DNA of 64,000 nt from Algoriphagus sp. PAP.12 (GTDB taxonomy: Bacteria; Bacteroidota; Bacteroidia; Cytophagales; Cyclobacteriaceae). How positions within the stretch are numbered: position 1 is the first letter of the stretch; each line of letters opens with the position of its first letter. Under the pieces are notes generated by a model that was not told the DNA's origin, did no database searches, and saw only the letters and a program-made list of their open reading frames with translations. Made by a program: the position numbers and the translations under genes. Positions 34,849-42,829 of the stretch are shown one piece after another. The DNA lies in assembly GCF_026652115.1 (NCBI RefSeq), contig NZ_JAPPSQ010000002.1:186001-250000 (forward strand). Direction: 5' to 3'.

Positions 34849-35796
34849 ATGGAAAAAATTCTTGTAATCGGCGCTGCCGGTCAATTGGGTTCTGAATTAA
34901 CAAAATCATTAAGTGACATTTATGGCGGTGACAGGGTGATTGCCACGGACTTAAATGAGTCAGCCAGGTCAAAATTCGACTATTGCCAATTCGAAGTATT
35001 GGATATCATGGATCAGGCAAAAGCCAAAGAACTGATCCAAAAAGAAAATGTAAAGCAAGTTTATCATTTGGCTGCAGTCCTTTCAGCAACCGGTGAGCAA
35101 AAACCGCTTTTTGCGTGGAACTTGAATATGGACAGCTTATTGTTTGTCTTAGAAATGGCTAGAGAATTCAAAATGGAGAAAGTTTATTGGCCTTCTTCCA
35201 TTGCTGTTTTCGGTCCAAACACTCCTAAAATCAATACTCCTCAGTATTGTGTAAAAGAACCCAACACCGTTTATGGGATTTCTAAGCAAGCTGGTGAAAG
35301 ATGGTGTGAGTATTATTTCCAAAAATATGGAGTCGATGTACGCTCCTTAAGATACCCAGGTTTGATTGGATACAAATCTTTACCAGGCGGAGGCACCACA
35401 GATTACGCGGTAGATATTTATCATAAAGTATTAGCTGGAGAAAAATTCAGCTGTTTCTTGAGAGAAGATAGCTCTCTTCCTATGATGTATATGCCGGATG
35501 CCATCAAAGCAACTTTGGATTTGATGCATGCTCCTTCAGAATCGGTAAAAATAAGATCCAGCTACAACTTGGCAGGCATGAGCTTTACTCCAAAAGATAT
35601 CTACGAAAGCATATTAAAATATTATCCAAATTTTGAAATCGAATACAATCCTGATTTCAGACAAAGCATTGCAGATAGTTGGCCAGATAGTGTTGACGAC
35701 AGTTGCGCAAGAACTGATTGGGGATGGAAACCAGACTTTGGATTAGATGAAATGACAAAGGATATTCTGGAAAATTTACCAAATTATTCTTTTTAA
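34849..35796 (+). CDS. tdh: L-threonine 3-dehydrogenase, short-chain (SDR/epimerase) type
   Basis: The 315-residue NAD-dependent enzyme has ILVIGAAGQLGSELT (GxxGxxG NAD site) at the start, YHLAAVLSATGEQKPLFAWNLN, WPSSIAVFGPNTP, and the catalytic YGISK (Tyr-xxx-Lys). It then continues RYPGLIGYKSLPGGGTTDYAVDIYH, as in the epimerase-like threonine dehydrogenase of Flavobacterium, rather than the zinc type. It oxidises threonine to 2-amino-3-oxobutyrate, which Kbl cleaves. The divergent kbl gene makes the functional link strong. Close relatives are often annotated only as NAD-dependent epimerases. Confidence 0.9.
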   Translation: MEKILVIGAAGQLGSELTKSLSDIYGGDRVIATDLNESARSKFDYCQFEVLDIMDQAKAKELIQKENVKQVYHLAAVLSATGEQKPLFAWNLNMDSLLFVLEMAREFKMEKVYWPSSIAVFGPNTPKINTPQYCVKEPNTVYGISKQAGERWCEYYFQKYGVDVRSLRYPGLIGYKSLPGGGTTDYAVDIYHKVLAGEKFSCFLREDSSLPMMYMPDAIKATLDLMHAPSESVKIRSSYNLAGMSFTPKDIYESILKYYPNFEIEYNPDFRQSIADSWPDSVDDSCARTDWGWKPDFGLDEMTKDILENLPNYSF

Positions 35797-35807
35797 GTAA
35801 CTTAAAG

Positions 35808-35834
35808 ACCCGAAAGACACCTTTCGGGTTTTTT
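35808..35834 (+). terminator. Rho-independent terminator after tdh
   Basis: ACCCGAAAG (35808-35816) pairs with CTTTCGGGT (35821-35829) over a 4-base loop, then TTTTT. It begins 12 bases after the tdh stop. Confidence 0.85.
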
Positions 35835-35895
35835 GTTGAAAATACCTTTCGAATTTTAGGTCATTTTACCTATTTTTCGAGTTCGCAATAGACTC

Positions 35896-38634
35896 ATGAC
35901 AAAAGTTAAACTATATAGTGTAATTACTTCCCTGGTTATTTTGGGGATTTTGGCTGCATATTTTTTTGCTCCAAAAAAGAAAGTAGACTTCAGTACGGAA
36001 ATCAAACCTATCCTTAACAAGCATTGTATAGCATGCCATGGAGGAGTGAAGAAAAGTGGCGGATTTAGTGTATTATTTGAGGACGAAGCTCTCGCTATTA
36101 CAGAATCAGGACATCCATCCATTATTCCCGGAGACGCTAATAACAGTGAATTAATCAAGCGATTATCAGATCCTGATCCAGAATTAAGAATGCCATATGG
36201 CAAACCTGCTCTTGCAAAAGAGGAGATTCAATTATTAAAAGACTGGATCATTGAAGGTGCAAATTGGGGGAAACACTGGGCATACGAGTCAGTTCAGAAA
36301 CCAGCTGAAGCAAATCAAATCCAATCAGCTGGGATTGGTTCAAGTGATTCCAATTCCCCTTCCAATCCGATTGATTTTTTTGTTGCAGAAAAATTAGAAG
36401 AACAAGGTCTAACATTTTCTCCACAAGAAGATCCGAATAAACTTTTAAGAAGAGTATCCTTAGATATAACCGGCTTACCTCCTACTGATTCATTGTTGAA
36501 CTTATATCAAGGTGGAAAAATCAATTATGAACAAGCAGTTGACTACTTACTTAACCAGCCGAGCTACGGTGAAAATTGGGCGAGTTGGTGGCTGGATTTG
36601 GCAAGATACGCTGATACCAAAGGTTATGAGCGGGATGTTTCAAGAACCGTTTGGCCTTATCGTGATTATGTGATCCAATCTCTAAACAAGGACAAGCCTT
36701 TTGATGAATTTACTATCGAGCAATTAGCTGGAGATCTTCTTCCAAATCCAACTCAAGAACAACTCACCGCCACTGCTTTCCACCGAAACACCATGAATAA
36801 TGACGAAGGTGGAACACAGGATGAAGAGTTTCGGGTTGCCGCAGTTTTGGATCGGGTAAATACCACTTATGAAGTTTGGCAAAGTACGACCATGGCCTGT
36901 GTCCAATGCCATAGCCATCCCTATGATCCCATCCGACATGAGGAGTTTTATGAATCCATGGCTTTTTTCAACAACACCCGAGATGAAGATACTCATGATG
37001 AAGAACCCAAATTGAGATTCTATAATGTTAAGGATCAAATTAATTTAGGTAAAGTAGTCAATTGGGTAGAACAAAATGATTCCAAAGAAGCAGCTAAGAA
37101 AAGGGCAGATTTTCTCACTTTTTATGAGCCTAAATATGAATCCCATATTGCCACAGACTTTAATAAAGCTGAACTTATTGACACTAAATGGTTGGGGCTG
37201 TGGAATGGGGGTTCAGCCTATTTTAGAAATATAGATACTCAAGGTTCAGACCAAATGCTGCTCAACTACCGAAGTGGCTTGAATGGAACACGAATAACCA
37301 TCAGAATCGGGGGACCTGATGGAGAAGTATTAACTCAATTCACTTTGAACCAGACTAGAGGGGATGAGATTCATTCCTTTCCTATCAAAAAAATCCAAGG
37401 GAAAAACGACCTATATATATCAGCGGTAAGTCCTAGTGCCAAACCCCAACAAAATACTTCGGCATTAGTATGGTTTGCCTTTATCCCAAGTCTTCCAGGG
37501 AAATCCGAAGCTGGATTTGCTGAAGTAAAAGATTCTTGGGAATCCATTCTCAAATTCAATGGAACGAAGCTTCCTATTTTAATTGAAAACCCAGAATACA
37601 TGAAACGTGAAACCAAAATCTTCGAGAGAGGAAATTGGTTAATGTTAGGCGATAAAGTAGATCCTGACACACCTTCTGAATTCAATGAATGGAATCCCCA
37701 ATGGCCAAGAAACAGGTTAGGCTTTGCATACTGGCTGACCTCTAAGGAAAACCCTTTGACTTCCAGAACGCTTGTCAACAGAATCTGGGCACAACTATTC
37801 GGTCGAGGAATTGTGAGTTCTGTTGAAGATATGGGAACCCAATCGGATACTCCTTCACATCCAGAGCTTTTAAACTATTTGGCTTGGACCACGATGAACG
37901 ATTATGAATGGAGTCTCAAAAAGCTCATTAAATCTATCGTCACTTCTGAAACCTACAAGCAAAACTCATCAGTTTCTCCAGAATTGTATTCTCAGGATCC
38001 TCAAAATAAGTGGTATGCTAGAGGCCCAAGAATAAGATTAAGTGCTGAACAAATCAGAGATCAGGCTTTGGCTGTTTCTGGATTGCTTAGCCATAAAATG
38101 TACGGCCCTGGAGTCAAGCCACCTCAACCGGAAGGAATCTGGCAAACAGTTTACAATGGAGAATCCTGGAATGAATCAAATGGTGAAGATCGATATCGAC
38201 GAGGCATTTATACTTTCTTGAAAAGGACCAGCCCTTATCCTTCTTTTATTTCTTTTGATGCTGGAAGTAGGGAGGTTTGCCTGAGTAATAGAATTGTTAC
38301 CAATACCCCTCTCCAAGCGCTAGTAACCTTAAACGATCCAGTTTACTTAGAAGCCGCAGCCCAATTGGGTAAGTGGATGTTGGATTCTGATTCAGACCCT
38401 CAAAAGGGAATCTCGAATGGCTATCAAAAACTGATGCTAACACCAATTTCGAAAGAAAAACTCAAAGCATTGGATGAATTGTATTTGGTATCCTTGAAAG
38501 AATTTGAGCAGAATCCAAAATCCCTTCAGGAGTTTATGACTGCCAATTTTGAGCAAATAACCCCTGAATTGGCATCCATGTCTGTGGTGGCCAATGCACT
38601 TTTGAACTTGGATGAATTCCTAACTAAACCTTGA
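35896..38634 (+). CDS. PSD1/planctomycete cytochrome C domain protein (DUF1549-DUF1553)
   Basis: The 912-residue protein has an N-terminal membrane anchor (SVITSLVILGILAAYFF), a haem c domain with CIACH at residues 44-48, then the PSCyt2 domain (DUF1549) from about residue 155 (NPIDFFVAEKLEEQGL, LLRRVSLDITGLPPT). A long jelly-roll-like middle region follows, and the PSD1 domain (DUF1553) with LTSRTLVNRIWAQLFGRGIVSSVEDMG near residue 630. Such proteins come with DUF1501 partners in Planctomycetota and Bacteroidota; many occur in polysaccharide-use loci, but no reaction is established. It is the first gene of a four-gene run, with the next ATG one base after its stop. Confidence 0.92.
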   Translation: MTKVKLYSVITSLVILGILAAYFFAPKKKVDFSTEIKPILNKHCIACHGGVKKSGGFSVLFEDEALAITESGHPSIIPGDANNSELIKRLSDPDPELRMPYGKPALAKEEIQLLKDWIIEGANWGKHWAYESVQKPAEANQIQSAGIGSSDSNSPSNPIDFFVAEKLEEQGLTFSPQEDPNKLLRRVSLDITGLPPTDSLLNLYQGGKINYEQAVDYLLNQPSYGENWASWWLDLARYADTKGYERDVSRTVWPYRDYVIQSLNKDKPFDEFTIEQLAGDLLPNPTQEQLTATAFHRNTMNNDEGGTQDEEFRVAAVLDRVNTTYEVWQSTTMACVQCHSHPYDPIRHEEFYESMAFFNNTRDEDTHDEEPKLRFYNVKDQINLGKVVNWVEQNDSKEAAKKRADFLTFYEPKYESHIATDFNKAELIDTKWLGLWNGGSAYFRNIDTQGSDQMLLNYRSGLNGTRITIRIGGPDGEVLTQFTLNQTRGDEIHSFPIKKIQGKNDLYISAVSPSAKPQQNTSALVWFAFIPSLPGKSEAGFAEVKDSWESILKFNGTKLPILIENPEYMKRETKIFERGNWLMLGDKVDPDTPSEFNEWNPQWPRNRLGFAYWLTSKENPLTSRTLVNRIWAQLFGRGIVSSVEDMGTQSDTPSHPELLNYLAWTTMNDYEWSLKKLIKSIVTSETYKQNSSVSPELYSQDPQNKWYARGPRIRLSAEQIRDQALAVSGLLSHKMYGPGVKPPQPEGIWQTVYNGESWNESNGEDRYRRGIYTFLKRTSPYPSFISFDAGSREVCLSNRIVTNTPLQALVTLNDPVYLEAAAQLGKWMLDSDSDPQKGISNGYQKLMLTPISKEKLKALDELYLVSLKEFEQNPKSLQEFMTANFEQITPELASMSVVANALLNLDEFLTKP

Positions 38635-38635
38635 C

Positions 38636-40135
38636 ATGAAGCATTTAGATAAATTAATTCAAGAGCTTTCCCAGCAACAGCTAGAAAAGAAAACCAGAAG
38701 GCATTTTCTAATGGATTGTGTCAGCAAAATGGGAGGACTGGCCTTAGCCCCTCTGATGTTCGGCTGTGGATTGGAATCCAAACCTAAAGGATTGGAGTTA
38801 AGCCAAAGAGACTTGAATCCCCTAGCTCCACTTCCACCTCCTTTCAGAGGAAAAGCCAAGTCCATCATTTATTTACATATGGCAGGGGCACCGTCCCAGT
38901 TAGAATTATTTGACTACAAGCCAGAATTGGCAAAATACCATAATCAACCTTGTCCAGAGTCCCTTTTGGAAGGAAGGACTTTTGCCTTTATCAGAGGAGT
39001 TCCTAATCTATTGGGTCCACAGGCAAACTTCACTCAAAAAGGTGAATCTGGTGCTTGGGTTTCTGACTTTTTACCCCATTTCTCTCAGGTCATTGATGAT
39101 GTGGCATTCCTAAAAGCTGTTCATACTGATCAATTCAACCATGGACCCGCTCAGCTATTTATGCAAACGGGAAGCCCAAGGTTGGGACGTCCAAGTTTGG
39201 GAAGTTGGGTAACATATGGATTGGGTACTGAAAATCAAAACCTACCAGGATTTGTTGTTTTGACTTCTGGAGGTAAAACTCCGGATGCTGGAAAAAGTGT
39301 TTGGGGAAGTGGATTTCTTCCTTCCGTTTACCAAGGTGTCCAATGTAGATCCAAAGGAGATCCTGTGTTGTATCTCCAAGATCCTGATGGCATGTCCCGA
39401 GATATGAAGAAAAATCTGATCTCGGCTATCAATGATGTCAATAAGGAAGAATTCAACCAATATGGGGATCCAGAAATCCTAGCCAGAATCAATCAATATG
39501 AAATGGCTTATAGAATGCAGATTGAGGTACCCGAAGTAATGGACATCAATGATGAACCTGAATACATTCATGAGCTGTATGGAACTCAGCCTGGAAAAGA
39601 ATCCTTTGCAAACAATTGCCTTCTTGCCCGAAAATTGGTGGAGAAAGGCGTAAGAGTTGTTCAACTTTATGATTGGGGTTGGGATTCTCATGGAACAGAT
39701 CATGATGGTTCGATTGACATGGGGCTTAGAAATAAGTGCCGTGAAATCGATCGTCCTATGACTGCCTTACTTTTGGATCTCAAACAAAGAGGCTTGTTAG
39801 AAGACACTCTTGTAGTTTGGGGAGGTGAGTTTGGAAGAACTCCAATGCAGGAAAATCGGGAAGGAAAACAACAAAGTTTCTTGGGAAGAGATCATCACGG
39901 AGATGCCTTTACCATGTGGATGGCCGGAGGAGGTGTGAAAAAAGGCGCTTCTTATGGAATCACAGATGACTTTGGCTTTTCAGGAATTGATGAACGCGTT
40001 TCTGTTCATGACATCCATGCCACCATACTTCATTTGATGGGCTTTGATCACGAACAGTTCACGTATGACTTCCAAGGTCGACCTTTCAGACTAACAGATG
40101 TGGAAGGAGAATTAATTAGAAAAATTATCGCTTAA
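38636..40135 (+). CDS. DUF1501 protein, Tat-exported, alkaline-phosphatase/sulfatase-like fold
   Basis: The 499-residue protein has a twin-arginine-like start (KKTRRHFLMDCVSKMGGLALAPLMFGCG, with a possible lipidated Cys). SIIYLHMAGAPSQLELFDYKP is the typical DUF1501 opening, followed by SWVTYGLGTENQNLPGFVVL, NNCLLARKLVEKGVRVVQLYDWGWDSHG, and VVWGGEFGRTPMQEN with DHHGDAFTMWMAGGGVKKG. The acidic and His residues in these motifs resemble the metal site of sulfatase-type enzymes. DUF1501 proteins nearly always pair with a PSD1 protein, which directly precedes this gene. Reaction and substrate are unknown. Confidence 0.92.
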   Translation: MKHLDKLIQELSQQQLEKKTRRHFLMDCVSKMGGLALAPLMFGCGLESKPKGLELSQRDLNPLAPLPPPFRGKAKSIIYLHMAGAPSQLELFDYKPELAKYHNQPCPESLLEGRTFAFIRGVPNLLGPQANFTQKGESGAWVSDFLPHFSQVIDDVAFLKAVHTDQFNHGPAQLFMQTGSPRLGRPSLGSWVTYGLGTENQNLPGFVVLTSGGKTPDAGKSVWGSGFLPSVYQGVQCRSKGDPVLYLQDPDGMSRDMKKNLISAINDVNKEEFNQYGDPEILARINQYEMAYRMQIEVPEVMDINDEPEYIHELYGTQPGKESFANNCLLARKLVEKGVRVVQLYDWGWDSHGTDHDGSIDMGLRNKCREIDRPMTALLLDLKQRGLLEDTLVVWGGEFGRTPMQENREGKQQSFLGRDHHGDAFTMWMAGGGVKKGASYGITDDFGFSGIDERVSVHDIHATILHLMGFDHEQFTYDFQGRPFRLTDVEGELIRKIIA

Positions 40136-40138
40136 TAC

Positions 40139-41011
40139 ATGCACCCATTTTCCAGATTGCTACTAGCAATTGCTTTTATTTCGATTTCATTCAATTCAAT
40201 TGCCCAAAAACAAATTCTCTTCTTCCAAACAGATTGGGGGAATGAACTTCCAATCGATGACTTTTTAGCCAAAACCAAAGCAGACGGATACGATGGTATC
40301 GAAGTCTGGATGCCTAGGTCCGACGAAGCCAAACAAAAGCTAAAAGAAGGTCTTGAAAAGTATGATTTGAAAGTCCTCTTCCTTCATGGAACGAACAAAG
40401 GCTTGCCTTTTGAAGAGTCCTTAAAAGCCTATGAGGAGGGTTTAAGATATATCTTATCCTGGAATCCAGTCAAAGTAAATAGTCATACAGGAAGTGATTT
40501 CTGGACCTTGGAGCAAAATCTTGCTTTCATTAAAGCTGGACAAAAAATAGCGCAAGAAGCAGGTATTCCATTAATCCATGAAACCCACAGAGGTAGATTT
40601 TCCAATACACTTCCAGCAACCTTGGAAATGATAGATGCATTTCCTGCTTTGAGATTGAATCTGGATATCAGTCATTGGATGGTAGTTCATGAGAAACTGA
40701 TCCAAAAAGAAGACCCATTCTTAAAAAAGGTTTTGCCTCATATAGATCACATTCATTCTAGAGTTGGATTTGCAGAAGGCCCACAAGTCAATAACCCTGC
40801 AGCACCGGAATGGAAGCATGCTGTAGAAGTTCATATGGAGATTTGGAAGGAAATCATCCAAAATTATCCTGAAGATACTTTTACTATCACTACCGAATTT
40901 GGTCCTCCCCCATATTTACCAACCGTTCCGTTCTCCAACGTTCCGATTGCTGACCAATGGGAAGCGAATGTTTACATTATGAATTTGATCAAAAAGCATC
41001 TAAATGATTGA
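40139..41011 (+). CDS. Sugar phosphate isomerase/epimerase-like TIM barrel, exported
   Basis: The 290-residue protein has a signal peptide (LLLAIAFISISFNSIAQ). A xylose-isomerase-like TIM barrel follows, with KADGYDGIEVWMPRSDE, VNSHTGSDFWTLEQNL, IPLIHETHRGRFSNTLP, RLNLDISHWMVVHEKL, HIDHIHSRVGFAEGPQV and TITTEFGPPPYLP; the conserved E, D, H and E residues at the strand ends would hold a divalent metal. Export to the periplasm is unusual for sugar isomerases and suggests it acts on a free sugar or sugar-like product there. It lies three bases after the DUF1501 gene and overlaps the next by eight. Confidence 0.82.
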   Translation: MHPFSRLLLAIAFISISFNSIAQKQILFFQTDWGNELPIDDFLAKTKADGYDGIEVWMPRSDEAKQKLKEGLEKYDLKVLFLHGTNKGLPFEESLKAYEEGLRYILSWNPVKVNSHTGSDFWTLEQNLAFIKAGQKIAQEAGIPLIHETHRGRFSNTLPATLEMIDAFPALRLNLDISHWMVVHEKLIQKEDPFLKKVLPHIDHIHSRVGFAEGPQVNNPAAPEWKHAVEVHMEIWKEIIQNYPEDTFTITTEFGPPPYLPTVPFSNVPIADQWEANVYIMNLIKKHLND

Positions 41012-42386
41012 GTTTATTTTTCCTCTTTTTGGAAGGTTTCATCCCATCCTAGTTCACCTTCCTATTGGCTTTTTAGCATTTGGGATCATCTTAGTTTTCT
41101 TGAGTAAAAAAGGAGACAACAAGCACCTAGATTCCATTCGCCTAGCCTTTTTACTTGGAGCTATTTCGGCTGTGCTTTCTTCCATTTCTGGTTTCCTCCA
41201 GTATCAATACGAAGGATTCAGCTGGGATTCGGTTCAGTTTCATTTCTATTTTGGAAGTGGTACTGCTCTATTTTCTTTTTGGCTCTTTTATGAAATCAAT
41301 AAATCAAATGTAATTCCACCTAAGTTTAAGTTGAAGGCGGGGATATTGTTTGCTTTACTCCTATTTACAGGTCACTTGGGAGGGAATATCACCCATGGAG
41401 AAACCTATCTAATTGAGCCTTTGCCCGCAGGAATGCAAAACTTCTTAGGCTACGATACATCTGAAAAAAAGGGCTTAGAAATTCCTGAAAATGGATGGGA
41501 GGAGTTGGCCTATTTCGAAGAGGTAGTTCAACCCATTCTCAATCAAAACTGTGCAAGTTGCCATAATACCAGAAACAAAAAAGGCGAATTAGACCTATCT
41601 AGTTACAATTCCCTACTGGAAGGAGGCGAAGATGGTTTCATTCTAACCAGTGGAAGTCCAGACGACAGTCCGCTTTTTTCAAGGTTGGTACTTCCCAAAG
41701 AAGATGAAGATCATATGCCTCCAAAGGAAAAACGTCAAATGCACAAAGAGGAGATTGAGTTGATCCAGAGATGGATTGCCTTGGGAGGAAACACTGAATC
41801 CAAATTGGGAGATGCAAATATTGAGGCTGAATTGTTGGAACCCTTTTTCAAACGTGAAGAAATTCCATTCTATCCAACCGCCTCTGTGAATCCAGTTTCA
41901 GAAGACGACCTGAATTCAATGAAAGATGAGGGGTTCTTTGCCGAGCCAGTTTCTGAGGAATCAAACTGGATCATGATTTCCTGCATCAACTTACCTTCTT
42001 TTTCAGATTCTGATTGGCAAAAATTAAATTCAGTAAAAGATCAATTGGCATTTTTGGACTTATCTAGAACTCAAATTTCTGATCAAAGTCTAGATCAGAT
42101 TGCTGGCTTTCCCAACTTGACTGTATTGAAATTAAACGAGACGGATATTTCAGGAAGTGGATTGGAAAAGCTTCAAAAAAATGAAAACCTGAAGAACCTC
42201 TATTTAAATAAAACTCAAGTGACATTGGAGCTATTGGAATCACTTCAAGATCACCCGAGTTTAGAAAAGGTCTTTGCATTTGATACTCCAGCAGCTGAAA
42301 ATAGCAACTCCAAAGAGTTTAGCTTTCATTTGGAAAAAGGAAATTACCTTCTTCCCAAATTGCCTACTGATACGATTGTTTTTTAA
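41004..42386 (+). CDS. Membrane protein: DUF2231-like helices, cytochrome c domain and leucine-rich tail
   Basis: The 460-residue protein starts with FGRFHPILVHLPIGFLAFGIILVFL and three more helices (residues about 1-135), a DUF2231-like module whose histidines could hold haem b. A planctomycete-type cytochrome c domain follows, with ILNQNCASCHNTRNKKGELDL (CASCH, near residue 181) and DEDHMPPKEKRQMHKEEIELI (Met ligand candidate). The C-terminal third contains leucine-rich repeat-like units (LAFLDLSRTQISDQSLDQIA, LTVLKLNETDISGSGLEKL, LKNLYLNKTQVTLELLESL). It ends the PSD1 operon and may pass electrons between that operon's haem protein and the membrane. Function is inferred. Confidence 0.82.
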   Translation: MIEFIFPLFGRFHPILVHLPIGFLAFGIILVFLSKKGDNKHLDSIRLAFLLGAISAVLSSISGFLQYQYEGFSWDSVQFHFYFGSGTALFSFWLFYEINKSNVIPPKFKLKAGILFALLLFTGHLGGNITHGETYLIEPLPAGMQNFLGYDTSEKKGLEIPENGWEELAYFEEVVQPILNQNCASCHNTRNKKGELDLSSYNSLLEGGEDGFILTSGSPDDSPLFSRLVLPKEDEDHMPPKEKRQMHKEEIELIQRWIALGGNTESKLGDANIEAELLEPFFKREEIPFYPTASVNPVSEDDLNSMKDEGFFAEPVSEESNWIMISCINLPSFSDSDWQKLNSVKDQLAFLDLSRTQISDQSLDQIAGFPNLTVLKLNETDISGSGLEKLQKNENLKNLYLNKTQVTLELLESLQDHPSLEKVFAFDTPAAENSNSKEFSFHLEKGNYLLPKLPTDTIVF

Positions 42387-42736
42387 GAAAGGTGGCTTTC
42401 GATTGCTTCCTCATCAAAACCCAGCGTGATACTTCCATCACCGTAAACAATCACCGGTCTTTTGATCATACTGGAGTTTTCTACCAAAATAGATAAAGCT
42501 GATTTTTGGGATTCCAATGCAGCTTTTTGAGAATCATCCATCTTTCTGTAGGTCGTCCCCTTTTTATTAACCAACTGCTCCAAAGAAACTTTCTCTAAAA
42601 ACCCTTCCAATAAATCCTCGGTAGGTTTCTGTTTTTTATAATCGATAAAATCATAGGCTACTCCTTTTTCTTCCAAAAAAGTGAATGCCTTTTTCATGGT
42701 ATTACAGTTTTTGATTCCGTAAACTTTAACTGACAT
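42383..42736 (-). CDS. Spx/ArsC-like thioredoxin-fold protein
   Basis: The 117-residue protein has the ArsC/Spx/YffB fold: MSVKVYGIKNCNTMKKAFTF with a single active-site-like Cys (CNTM), DFIDYKKQKPT, then MIKRPVIVYGDGSITLGFDEE, with the conserved RP. The absence of the second cysteine and of an arsenate reductase signature argues for the YffB/MgsR-like class (a reductase or regulator of unknown substrate) rather than true arsenate reductase. Its stop overlaps the stop of the convergent gene by four bases. The start ATG is at 42736. Confidence 0.82.
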   Translation of the reverse strand: MSVKVYGIKNCNTMKKAFTFLEEKGVAYDFIDYKKQKPTEDLLEGFLEKVSLEQLVNKKGTTYRKMDDSQKAALESQKSALSILVENSSMIKRPVIVYGDGSITLGFDEEAIESHLS

Positions 42737-42781
42737 GGTTTTCGTTTAGATTAAATGATTTCAAGATTCAATGTGAATGTA

Positions 42782-42816
42782 AAGATACCCGAGATTTCAA
42801 AACCTTCGGGTATCTT
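42782..42816 (-). terminator. Possible terminator after the M14 gene
   Basis: On the minus strand AAGATACCCGA pairs with TCGGGTATCTT around a 13-base loop, then TTTAC. The stem is perfect but the T run is short, so it may only weaken transcription between the M14 and Spx-like genes. Confidence 0.5.
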
Positions 42817-42829
42817 CCATCTACCAATA

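Noticed and set aside
42383..42736. True arsenate reductase
   Set aside because: It has one cysteine and no ars genes nearby; the Spx/YffB-like class fits better.
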